Assembly: GCA_048493715.1 (NCBI GenBank)
Contig: JBGDCZ010000027.1
Location: 1 to 37,400, forward strand
DNA: 37,400 nucleotides
DNA from: Arsenophonus sp048493715
GTDB taxonomy: Bacteria > Pseudomonadota > Gammaproteobacteria > Enterobacterales > Enterobacteriaceae
Direction: 5' to 3'
Shown here: positions 1 through 8,452 of the stretch, in pieces
How positions within the stretch are numbered: position 1 is the first letter of the stretch
How the letters are laid out: each line of letters opens with the position of its first letter
Notes under the pieces: generated by a model
Told to the model about the DNA's origin: nothing
The model's input: the letters and a program-made list of their open reading frames with translations, nothing else
Database searches by the model: none
Position numbers and translations under genes: made by a program

Positions 1-58
1 ATTTTTATTTTTATTTTTATTTTTATTTTTATTTTTATTTTTATTTTTATTTTTATTT
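1..58. repeat. Hexanucleotide tandem repeat (ATTTTT)n
   Basis: Nine perfect ATTTTT units followed by a partial ATTT. The array begins at the window edge, so its true length is unknown. Such arrays can change length by slipped-strand mispairing. It lies more than 200 bp from the nearest gene start, so a phase-variable promoter role is not supported by position. Confidence 0.95.
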
Positions 59-272
59 AATTGTCAATGTCAATTCACCATTTAGCCAGCCATTCATTAA
101 CATCTGCACATATTAAGCGAGTTATTTTTATTTAAAAATAAATAACTAAATTTAAAAAAATAATTCTATTATATCAACCACTAAATAACTTTTGTTTACT
201 CTAATATAGATAGATTATATTATTATATTTTCATCCCTGGCCAAAGAAACTGTGTAAAGAGAAAATAACGCC

Positions 273-815
273 ATGAAAACAGAACAATTTATGACATATT
301 TAAATACATTTTGGTCAGAATTTAATTTACATCCAATATGGTTATTTACGATATTATTTAGCATCGCCATGAGCAAATCTACTGTTGCTTTATCTTCTTT
401 TCTACCGCCTGCATCCATTATGTTATTGACCGGTATTACAGCCAGTCTACCTAAATTACATATAACTTTAGTTTGGTTAGCTATTACGTTAGGAGCAACT
501 AGCGGTTCAATAATTTCCTATTATTTGGGTAATCAAATAACTACCAAAAAATTATTTAGTCGCTTTTTTAGCCGTTACCAATCGACTATTGATAACGCAC
601 ATCACAAGCTGCAAAATCAAGGGATGATAGTGTTATTTACATCACGTTTTATTGCGGTATTAAGACATATGATCCCATTAGCAGCCGGTATGCTATTAAT
701 GGCCAGAACCAAGGTATACAGTATCTGCTTATTATCTGCTGCTGTTTGGGCCATAGTATTTATTTTAATTGTTAAAGGCACATTTACTATCATCGCACCA
801 GCAACATTTATGTAA
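273..815 (+). CDS. DedA-family inner-membrane protein
   Basis: This 180-residue, strongly hydrophobic protein has several membrane segments. The C-terminal half carries FTSRFIAVLRHMIPLAAG (about residues 130-147), which matches the DedA/SNARE-associated family signature of a conserved arginine pair, a proline and a following AG. DedA proteins act in membrane homeostasis and lipid or proton transport. The N-terminal re-entrant loop (LSSFLPPASIML) lacks the acidic residue usually seen before the PxP segment, so the transport-active acid may be missing. It is slightly shorter than the usual 200 residues or so. Start chosen at the first ATG, with a weak purine-rich AGAGAAAA upstream; an ATG six codons later is an alternative. 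It stands alone, followed by about 240 bp of AT-rich DNA. Confidence 0.82.
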   Translation: MKTEQFMTYLNTFWSEFNLHPIWLFTILFSIAMSKSTVALSSFLPPASIMLLTGITASLPKLHITLVWLAITLGATSGSIISYYLGNQITTKKLFSRFFSRYQSTIDNAHHKLQNQGMIVLFTSRFIAVLRHMIPLAAGMLLMARTKVYSICLLSAAVWAIVFILIVKGTFTIIAPATFM

Positions 816-1059
816 TATAAATCAACTTATTTAAAATAATAAATAACAGAAAGTTAAAACCCTTTATAATATTTTTATTAAAACCAATCTAAATTTTTAT
901 TCATTCATATTTCAAACAATCATATTTTTTACTTTATAATAAAGTAAAGACAACATTTCCTTATTTTTCACTGTCAAAATTTAATTTTGTTAAATCTTAA
1001 ATAAACAGATTTAAGAAGAAATTGTAATTGAGATAAGTGAACTTATAATCGCTGTCGTT

Positions 1060-2037
1060 TAAACCTCACTATCATATTGACCAGGCAAACGCGACTGCTG
1101 CTTCATTATGACACAGAATTATATGACTCTACCAGAACATATCTCTGTTACTGAAGCAAAAAAAGTTTTTCTAGAAAAACTTGAGGAAAACAATATCACT
1201 AACCAAATTTTCATTACCACTAATGATAAATTAATGGGTATTTTAGCAGTGAAATCAATATTAAAACATCCTACTGACAGTGATAGCATCAACCAACTTA
1301 TGCACCCCAATTTTTTCTTTTTTGCGCCTGACGGTAAACGCACCGAATTAGCAAAATCATTGCATGACTGTGGTTTTATCTGGTACCAGTATTAGATAAA
1401 AGAGTATTAGTTGGTGCACTTAGCGAACGAGAAATTGATCACATATTGGAAGATAATGCCACCGAAAATGCTCAACTGCAAGGTGGTAGTTTACCGTTAG
1501 ACAAACCTTATCTACAAATGAGTCCTTTTGCATTATGGAAAAAACACAGTGTTTGGTTGCTTTTACTGTTTATTGTTGAAACCTATACCAGCACTGTTAT
1601 CAAATCATTTGAAGATCAATTAAAAGCTGTCATTACTTTAGCTTTTTTATTCCATTATTGGTGGCAACAGTGTGGTACACAGATTACATTAACTATCGTT
1701 CGTTCAAGGGTTATTGATGAACTTTAAATCAACCACTTACTGCCAGATCTTACGTAAAGAAATGTCTACTGCTGTATTAATTGCCATCACATTAGGGGCA
1801 GCCGGGATCCTGCGTGCCAGCTTTATGAATATCGGTTGGGATATTTGTATTGTTGTCAGTCTGGCGCTGATCTGTATTACTCTCTGGTCAGCGATTGTCT
1901 CCTCTGTCATTCCTCTATTACTTAAAAGGTGTGGCATTGATCCTGCGGTAGTTTCAGCACCATTTATCACAACGCTAGTTGATGGTACTAGTCTGATTAT
2001 TTACTTCGAAATTGCTAAGGTTGTCCTCAATATATAA
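1060..2037 (+). pseudogene. mgtE: Broken MgtE-type magnesium transporter
   Basis: Three frames together rebuild the C-terminal two thirds of MgtE (Mg2+ channel/transporter). A CBS-domain part begins at MTQNYMTLPEHISV (1108), with upstream codons in another frame extending it back to about 1060. The frame then shifts near 1377 into LVPVLDKRVLVGALS, reads into the first membrane segments (LLLLFIVETYTSTV), and shifts again near 1725 into the last part, which ends in the family hallmark SAPFITTLVDGTSLIIY. Between the second and third segments the conserved TGGNSGTQ motif is damaged: the sequence reads HYWWQQCGTQIT, as if about a dozen bases were lost. The N-terminal MgtE_N domain is not recognisable upstream. 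With at least two frameshifts, a small deletion and no N-terminus, it cannot make a working transporter. Confidence 0.85.
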
Positions 2038-2045
2038 CAAACAAC

Positions 2046-2070
2046 AGGCTCGGTCAGTTACCGAGCCTTT
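2046..2070 (+). terminator. Intrinsic terminator after mgtE remnant
   Basis: A 9-bp perfect stem, AGGCTCGGT / ACCGAGCCT, with a 5-nt CAGTT loop ends in a short T run nine bases after the mgtE stop codon. The stem is strong and GC-rich in AT-rich surroundings; the T tract is short. Confidence 0.75.
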
Positions 2071-2462
2071 GCTAGCTATTATAAAAATACAAAATTTGCC
2101 CATTAAAATTAGCAAAGAAAATAGCATGCTGTTATTTATTAGCTTATTCCAAAGTGATGATGTCTTTTTTAATATATCACTACCATATAATGATTTAATT
2201 ACCGCAAAGTAAATTTAAATTTATTTTTCATCAACATTTTATTAATTAATAAATTCTAATATAGTAATGTAGTTACATTTTATTTCATTCAATTTCTATA
2301 ACTTTAATGAAATACAATTTAAAAAATAGCAAGCCATATAAAACTAAATTACTTCTAAACAGAAAATAAAAAAGTTTGCTATTTAGTGTCAACTCCGTCT
2401 GAATATCTATCAGAAATTTTCCTGCATGCATGAAATAAAATTTTCTATAAAGGGAAATATTT
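2071..2462. other. Gene-free AT-rich spacer
   Basis: About 390 bp with no convincing gene. The open frame that crosses it begins inside the mgtE end and runs through the terminator, so it is not believed. The last bases hold the ribosome binding site (AAGGGAAA) of the following transporter fragment. Confidence 0.6.
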
Positions 2463-2860
2463 ATGAAAAAAATTAACAGACAAAATTTGGGCTTCTTTAC
2501 TTTTGGCTTAGCCTTGCTAACCATGATGGGTATTTTAGGGGTGGATACTTATTTACCTTCTATGTCAGATATAGCAAAAGAATTTAATAAAAGCATCTCA
2601 TCAACCCAACTTTCAATTATGGTCTACACATTGGCAATTGGTCTGGAACAATTAATATTTGGCCCACTTTCTGATGCAATAGGCCGCCTCATAATTATGT
2701 TAACCGGCGCTGGTATCTATGCGGTGACAACATTTATGTTGACGTAAACAGCTAGTCTGCATGTCTTTCCTTAATTATTCGTGTTATTCAAGGATTAAGT
2801 ATTGCCATTACTTTAGTCACCTCAGTCACGTGGTACGTGATGTTTCGCGAGGTACTGTCG
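2463..2860 (+). pseudogene. Truncated Bcr/CflA-type MFS drug transporter
   Basis: The first 94 codons resemble the N-terminus of Bcr/CflA drug:proton antiporters: a first helix followed by GVDTYLPSMSDIAKEF, a second helix, and the motif-A loop GPLSDAIGR, which lacks the usual second arginine. The frame closes at 2745-2747. Homology continues in another frame (LIIRVIQGLSIAITLVTSVT, 2770-2830) and, after a further shift, as VVRDVSRG (2836-2859). All later helices (normally about 400 residues in total) are absent, because the sequence then changes into the SopA-like gene. Nonfunctional by both frameshift and truncation. Confidence 0.8.
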
Positions 2861-2865
2861 CCGCA

Positions 2866-4987
2866 ATGCTATATCTGCGCAATTCGGCGGGTGAATTGGC
2901 CTTAGCACCGGTGTCAATAGGCGAGCGGCTTTATCAATTAAGAACCCAAGGCATGGGTGGCAAAGGGACTAATGAAGCTGCTAAAAATTGGTCATCACAA
3001 GCTAATTTCTCCGCTTTTTACCAATCACAACAGCAAAAATTGCAAGCATTAAGCACACAAGTGGCAAAACGGCGGCCTGGAATCACCATTAATTTATCTG
3101 CTGAAAACTTAAGTTACATGGATCTTACCCGTGTTTTGGTGGCTACCAAGACCTTGCTCATGCTAATTTACAAGGGGCCAATATAACCAAATCTAACCTG
3201 ACAGAAATTATCCTAGTGGAAGCTAATCTAGCAAAGGCTAAAATGCACTAAACGAAACTGGTTAAGGATAATCTACGAAAGGCTAACCTAAACAAAACTC
3301 AATTGACAGGTGCTAACTTAGCTAAGGCTGATTTATGTAATACTAATTTAGTAAACTCTGCAATGAATGTAGCTATACTGGAAGGCGTGTTCTTAAACAA
3401 TAGTAGTAATTTGACTGGCGCTAATTTGGCACAAGCTACGATAGCTAATGCTAACTTGACTAACGCCAATCTGACCATAACCTAAGTGGCGTGACCTTAG
3501 TTCAAAGTAACCTGCATGGTGTAAATTTAATTAACACCAATTTAACGCAAGCATATTTGAATGATCTTACCCTGCGTGAGGCTATTTTAGATCAAGCCGA
3601 CCTAACCAGAGCTAACCTAGTTAATACCGATGTTAGCAATGCCGATCTGAGTAACACGATCCTAAAAGAGTTAACAATTAAGAACACTAATTTTGCCGGT
3701 GCTTCTTTGAATGACAGTTTCACACTTCACCTTCCTCATGAATGGGATGAGGATAACTTAGATGCGATACTTAATCACTTAAACAACCAAAGCAGTAACA
3801 ACCAAAGCAGTCTGCTAACCAGTCTTAATAGTATTGATAACAGGTAGGTATAGGGAACAAAAAACAAGTTAGCTCTACAACTCATTCATTCTCTTGACCA
3901 GCCTGACCTTGATCTTAACCATGTGACTGTACCACTATTAGATATTTTGGCAAAACCACCTTTTATAACCAATAAAGAAATTAGCAATTTTATCAATTAT
4001 TTTAACCATCAACCGGATCTGATGACTTCAGCGAAATTTAATAGTAGTTTTATACAAACTATCCTGGCAGCTAGAACTCAAACAGGTATTGATGGCGTAA
4101 CCACCACGATGACTGACAAGCTCTATGAAAAATATTTAAATCTACCTGAAATAAAGAAACAATTAGAATATGAACAAATTCAGACGATATTTGGTGATTA
4201 TGCCGGCAAGGTAGATTGGTCAGAAAGTAATGCACAAAACTATCTGTTACTTTCACCGACCAAGGCTGGTAGAACATTAGTGGTTGCTGAAAATATTCTG
4301 ACCAAAATGCTACATCCTGCTCTGGAAAACAAGTGGAATAACATTTTTCTTTTTCAAAATGGAGAAAATTTAAGCCCGCAACAATTCAGTCTAACTGATT
4401 GTTTTAAGCAAGATTTCCCGCTGTTTTCTAGTCATTTTACTTATAGCCAATATCAAGCAACATTAAATAAGTTGATTGAGACATTAAATTTGAGAACAAC
4501 TTAACGCTTAATTCCTTCAGGCGCAAAAAACCAATATTTTTACCACTAAATTAGTTGATGAAACTTCTCAACAGACACTAAAGGACATTTTTACTCAGGT
4601 GCTTGATCTGGAACAAGTCTATACATTAAAAAATGAAAACTTTCACCCAATCATGGACCTGTATAATTTGACAGCCAGTACCGAACGAGACAAAGCAGAA
4701 CACTTGCTTTCTCTATCTGCCGTTTTTACCCGTTATTCCTCCAGTGCTATCTTTGGTACCGAATTGGATCCTCCGCTAATGTTTAGATATTATGCTTACG
4801 CCTTAATGGAAAAAGCCCACAGAATGGATCCCACGATGATTGCACAAAATACATTTGATGATTGAAAGGAGCGTTTACTTGGCACCGGCAACGCTTTTAC
4901 TTGTAGCGCCATTTTTATAACCAAGTGATTGATTATGCGACAGAACATTGTCATAGTGTGTTGAAAAAAATTCAGCCGCCAGCCTAG
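2866..4987 (+). pseudogene. Decayed SopA/NleL-like HECT-type E3 ubiquitin ligase effector
   Basis: Several frames in series rebuild one long protein. (1) 2866-3145: N-terminal region containing NFSAFYQSQQQKLQAL. (2) About 3147-3760: many A(N/D)LxX pentapeptide repeats such as ANLQGANITKSNL and GANLAKADL, forming a beta-helix. (3) 3860-4505: a middle domain with VTVPLLDILAKPPFI. (4) 4520-4987: a C-terminal part with FTRYSSSAIFGTE, FRYYAYALMEKA and, beyond an in-frame TGA at 4863, ERLLGTGNAFTCS. The pentapeptide-then-HECT-like order is that of the T3SS effectors SopA (Salmonella) and NleL (E. coli), and FTCS matches the catalytic-cysteine segment as I recall it. Lesions include a frameshift near 3145, TAA at 3249, a shift near 3480, TAG at 3845 and 3851, TAA at 4502, TGA at 4863 and a shift near 4910. 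The 5' end is uncertain because it joins the transporter fragment directly. Confidence 0.78.
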
Positions 4988-5174
4988 CGATAAATAGCAA
5001 AAAGAACTTTATAATAGCCTAAAAAGAACATTATTAACGGTATCAGAAGAGATTAAATATAATGAAAAATTTAAATTTTTTATACGATCTGTTAATAATC
5101 ATCTATAGTTAGGATCATATCAATGTAAGATAGATGCTGAAATAATATTGTCATCTAATCTAATAGGAGGTTAT

Positions 5175-5537
5175 ATGAAAGAATTCCTATCACTGATTGT
5201 GTCATACTTATTGCTGATAATAGCTTTCCTGTTAATATCATCAATCTCATTCTATTGCGTGTTGTTATATGACTGGCATGAAAACGTACCCGGCTATTTA
5301 TACCTTATTGGCGCTGTTGTGTTATCAATAATTTTGCTGTATCTGTCCGATAAAATTAAATGCATTGCATGTCATCATAAACATGATCATATAGCTTTAT
5401 TACAGCTACTATTTTTTCTACCTCTTTTGTCTAAGCTAAAAATTTTCCATATTATCTCATTAGCAAAAGAGGCCAGAAAAAATGGCAGAATTATTTTTCC
5501 AATTCAAGGCAATAAAATGCCGTCTCGCTTCGAGTAG
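5175..5537 (+). CDS. Small membrane protein of unknown function
   Basis: Start set at the ATG at 5175, which follows a near-perfect AGGAGG (5165-5170) at short spacing; an upstream in-frame start has no such site. The 120-residue product begins MKEFLSLIVSYLL and has two clear N-terminal membrane helices (about residues 5-30 and 40-60), then a short Cys/His-rich stretch CIACHHKHDH (about residues 65-76), a third hydrophobic segment (80-100) and a basic tail. I do not recognise the family. The gene is convergent with sctQ and overlaps its 3' end by 47 bp. It is intact among pseudogenes, which suggests it is expressed. The Cys/His cluster could bind a metal, but that is inference. Confidence 0.6.
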   Translation: MKEFLSLIVSYLLLIIAFLLISSISFYCVLLYDWHENVPGYLYLIGAVVLSIILLYLSDKIKCIACHHKHDHIALLQLLFFLPLLSKLKIFHIISLAKEARKNGRIIFPIQGNKMPSRFE

Positions 5538-6321
5538 TGAGTAATTCTCCCCAGGCAATCGTTTGTTCATTACATAATAAACAGACTCGGCTATCTAACG
5601 TCACTTTACCAGTCAAATTTTCTGCTGCAATAAGCGTATAAAGTTGAGCTAATGGCAAATCAACGGTAGCAACCTGTGCCAAATAGGGTATTTGATTAAA
5701 TGTGATCGGTGGTCGGATCTCTTTTACCCATAATTGATTAACATCAGTTAATGTGACAACAGCCAATGGCGCATGCCACCATAATAATGCTTCTCCGTGC
5801 CGAATATCCACGTCACCTGATAACCAGTAACCATATTTATGACGAATATTTTCGCAATCAGCGATAAAACCGGCTAACAATTTAACCGTAACTTGTGGTG
5901 ACGGAACGTCAAAAGGTGTCCAATCGGAGAAAGCATTCTGCCATTTTTCTAACCCGATATTGACCACCACAAACTGACATTCATCTACCGTAATAACGGG
6001 ATAAATTCCCTTAGGCAACTGATAAACCGTTGGTTGTTGGCTTAATCTAGCATTAACCGTTTCTCCCAGTAATGAAAACCAGGCAGCACTAATACAAGGA
6101 TACAAATCTTCGCTAACAAGTGTCGGATCAAGGCTACCACTATAGGTTTGCAGAGCATGCTGCCAATTGGTGTTGTCACACCAAATACCAACCGAATCAT
6201 TAGCCATCCATGACCACCACTGTCCATCACCTTCAACATAAGCCAGCTGAATACGACAATTATCTTTTGCTAAACCGGTAGTTAACCACTGATAAAGCAT
6301 TCGCCGTTCATTGTGCTCCAT
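5491..6321 (-). CDS. sctQ: T3SS cytoplasmic sorting-platform (C-ring) protein SctQ
   Basis: This is the SsaQ/YscQ/SpaO homologue that forms the pods of the sorting platform under the export gate, binding SctK and SctL and loading substrates. The C-terminal 70 residues (LTGKVTLDSRVCLLCNEQ onward) fit a SpoA-type domain. At 276 residues it is shorter than Salmonella SsaQ (about 322). The start at 6321 has GGAGATAGAAG directly upstream and lies inside the end of sctP (14-bp overlap), the usual ssaP-ssaQ arrangement. I looked for the internal start that produces a short SpoA-only form in relatives and saw no well-placed Shine-Dalgarno with an in-frame start. It is the last gene of operon C; sctR, which follows ssaQ in SPI-2, lies about 28 kb away. 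Confidence 0.85.
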   Translation of the reverse strand: MEHNERRMLYQWLTTGLAKDNCRIQLAYVEGDGQWWSWMANDSVGIWCDNTNWQHALQTYSGSLDPTLVSEDLYPCISAAWFSLLGETVNARLSQQPTVYQLPKGIYPVITVDECQFVVVNIGLEKWQNAFSDWTPFDVPSPQVTVKLLAGFIADCENIRHKYGYWLSGDVDIRHGEALLWWHAPLAVVTLTDVNQLWVKEIRPPITFNQIPYLAQVATVDLPLAQLYTLIAAENLTGKVTLDSRVCLLCNEQTIAWGELLTTRSETAFYCLELEK

Positions 6322-6742
6322 CTTCTATCTCCAAAGACAGTAAAAAACCCCGTCCAGCTAATGTCGCTTTTAGTTTATTCTCGACTCGTGCTACTACTTG
6401 ACGTTGAACAGAATTAGTCGGTTTTAACTGCAAATGGACCGCACCATATTTTTCCCAACGAGCAATGATCATCATACCCATCATCGGCCCATTAAGTAGT
6501 CGATAAGTTAAACTGTTGCCCTGACGTAACAGATAAACATTATTTACTGTTGCTGAGCTATTGGTATAAGCCAGTGTTTCTAATACAGAAGGCAAACCAG
6601 ATGCTAACGATCTATTATCAGGCTCTTGGGCCTGCAGATAACGGTCAAAACGACGTTTTAGTTCCGGATCAGCCTCTTGTCGGCGTTGAACATTGGGCAC
6701 CAAATTACCGATGGCAACATTACAATGGATCATATTAGTCAT
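6308..6742 (-). CDS. sctP: T3SS needle-length / substrate-switch protein SctP (SsaP-like)
   Basis: A 144-residue protein in the ssaP position between sctO and sctQ; SsaP is about 124 residues. SctP proteins are secreted rulers that set needle length and switch SctU specificity. The C-terminal half (VHLQLKPTNSVQRQV, then a repeated lysine/arginine-rich helix) resembles the compact globular end of the family, which is otherwise poorly conserved, so the call rests mainly on gene order and size. The start at 6742 follows AGAGGTGGCGA and overlaps sctO by 8 bp. Confidence 0.75.
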   Translation of the reverse strand: MTNMIHCNVAIGNLVPNVQRRQEADPELKRRFDRYLQAQEPDNRSLASGLPSVLETLAYTNSSATVNNVYLLRQGNSLTYRLLNGPMMGMMIIARWEKYGAVHLQLKPTNSVQRQVVARVENKLKATLAGRGFLLSLEIEDGAQ

Positions 6743-7133
6743 TCGCCACCTCTTTCAGTTTTTCTTGATTTTTAATCATTACCAGACGTTCTTTAGCCAG
6801 TTGCTGTTTTTGGCACTCGAATTCATCAATCGACTGACGTAATTGATCGATATTAGCCTTTAGTGTGCGCTCTTCAAGATAAATTTCCCGCATAGATTGT
6901 TTAAATAGCACCAGCTGGTCGCGGGAAATGGTCTCATTTGGTAATGAAGGCGTTGCTAAATCGTGCCAAAGTTTCAGCCGTTGCTGTTGCATCTCTGCCA
7001 GGGTTACCTGCATAGCTTCCTGCTCACGCTGAATTTGTTGCCATTGAGATTGCAAGCCGATTTCTCGCTGCTGACGTATTCGCAATAGTCGTTTAATAAT
7101 AACGCGCTCATGGTTAGAAAATTCATTTTTCAT
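6735..7133 (-). CDS. sctO: T3SS central stalk protein SctO (SsaO-like)
   Basis: The protein is about 132 residues, almost entirely charged heptad-rich helix, for example LRIRQQREIGLQSQWQQIQ near the N-terminus. That is the long antiparallel coiled coil of the YscO/FliJ family, which links the ATPase hexamer to the SctV nonamer. ATG at 7133 is preferred; a GTG two codons upstream (7139) overlaps the sctN stop by one base and cannot be excluded, since neither has a strong ribosome binding site. Its place between sctN and sctP is that of ssaO. Confidence 0.85.
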   Translation of the reverse strand: MKNEFSNHERVIIKRLLRIRQQREIGLQSQWQQIQREQEAMQVTLAEMQQQRLKLWHDLATPSLPNETISRDQLVLFKQSMREIYLEERTLKANIDQLRQSIDEFECQKQQLAKERLVMIKNQEKLKEVAND

Positions 7134-7138
7134 ATACA

Positions 7139-8452
7139 CTAAACTAGTTGGGTTAGATTTTCTATCGTCTGGTCAAATGAAACTAATTCATCACAGTCTT
7201 GGCAAAGAAATTGATTAATTTTTGGATTTTTTTCAATCGCTTCATCGGTATCTTTATCTTGCCCGGATTGATATTCACCAACCCGAATTAATAGCTGAAC
7301 ATCCTGAAAAAGCGCTCGCAATTGCCGTAAGCGACGGGCATGCAAGCTATGCTCTTTGCTGACGATATTGTCCATAATGCGGCTAACACTGGCGTTCACA
7401 TCAATAGCTGGAAAATGCCCTGCTGCAGCTAATTGACGAGATAAAATAATATGGCCATCTAAAATAGAACGAACCTCATCTGCAACAGGTTCATTCATAT
7501 TGTCGCCTTCCACTAACACGGTATAAATAGCACTAATACTACCCACCTTAGCCGGACCCGCCCGCTCTAATAAAGCAGCCATATGAACAAAGACGCTTGG
7601 CGGAAAACCATTGGCAACAGGCGGTTCCCCTGCTGCTAAACCAATTTCACGTGCGGCGCGCGCAAAGCGGGTCAATGAATCCACCATCAACAATACCCGT
7701 TTACCTTGATCACGAAAATATTCAGCAATGGTGGTTGCCGTCAGAGAAGCTTTCATTCGCTCTAAAGGAGGGCGATCTGAGGTGGCGACAACCAATATGG
7801 TTTTTCTTCTTGCCGAAGCAGGCAAATGCTTATCGAGAAACTCACGCACTTCACGCCCCCGCTCGCCAACTAACGCCAATACCACTACATCGGCTTCACA
7901 GCCCCTGGCTAACATACCGAGTAGTGTACTTTTGCCGCCACCAGCCGCGGCAAAAATACCGATCCTTTGACCAATACCAAGCGTTAATATACCATCTATC
8001 GCTTTGATGCCGGTTGGCAAAACTTCACTAATTAACTGGCGTGTTAATGGATCGGGGGCAGCATTATGATTACTCCGCCATTCACCAGCAATTGGCATTT
8101 TTTCTAGCGGCCGTCCTAAACCATCAACAATACCACCTAATAGATGTTCTCCCACTCGCACTCGGTGTCCATGCCCCAAACGCTCAACATAAGCGCCAGC
8201 AACTAAACCTATGGTCGTGTCGAATGGTGATAGCCAAGCTTCTTTCTCTTTGATGGTAATTACCTCTGCCGCTAATCGATTATCAATCAGACATAACTCA
8301 CCTTGCTTAGCTCCGGGTAGTGTCACTTTAACCAAATTAGTAAATACTTCCTGCACTTTACCCTGGCATCGATAAGGTAGAATATCGGTCAATGGCTGAA
8401 ATAGTGGGCTAACCATCGCTCGAACGATTTTTGCTTTATCCAGCGAGCGCAT
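7139..8452 (-). CDS. sctN: T3SS ATPase SctN
   Basis: Cytoplasmic ATPase that strips chaperones and unfolds substrates at the export gate. With the ATG at 8452, which follows GGGAGAGACTGG, it has 437 residues (SsaN is about 433). An open frame reaches 20 codons further into sctV but gives a longer N-terminus than the family has. The Walker A motif GGGKST lies at about 171-176, the ATPase signature RGREVREFLDKHLP follows, and Walker B is VLLMVDSLTRFARAAREIG. The C-terminal PAIDVNASVSRIM block of F1-beta-like ATPases is present. The start overlaps the sctV 3' end by 17 bp, consistent with translational coupling. Confidence 0.97.
   Translation of the reverse strand: MRSLDKAKIVRAMVSPLFQPLTDILPYRCQGKVQEVFTNLVKVTLPGAKQGELCLIDNRLAAEVITIKEKEAWLSPFDTTIGLVAGAYVERLGHGHRVRVGEHLLGGIVDGLGRPLEKMPIAGEWRSNHNAAPDPLTRQLISEVLPTGIKAIDGILTLGIGQRIGIFAAAGGGKSTLLGMLARGCEADVVVLALVGERGREVREFLDKHLPASARRKTILVVATSDRPPLERMKASLTATTIAEYFRDQGKRVLLMVDSLTRFARAAREIGLAAGEPPVANGFPPSVFVHMAALLERAGPAKVGSISAIYTVLVEGDNMNEPVADEVRSILDGHIILSRQLAAAGHFPAIDVNASVSRIMDNIVSKEHSLHARRLRQLRALFQDVQLLIRVGEYQSGQDKDTDEAIEKNPKINQFLCQDCDELVSFDQTIENLTQLV

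Noticed and set aside
2012..2212. Plus-strand frame of 66 codons after mgtE
   Set aside because: It starts inside the mgtE end, reads through a strong terminator stem, has no ribosome binding site and no recognisable product.
3150..3760. Stand-alone pentapeptide-repeat protein such as PipB or a Qnr-like protein
   Set aside because: The repeats continue, through lesions, into a middle and C-terminal region that match SopA/NleL organisation, so a separate short protein is not needed.
7597..8007. Plus-strand frame of 136 codons inside sctN
   Set aside because: It lies wholly antisense to the highly conserved ATPase core; its sequence is a shadow of that gene.
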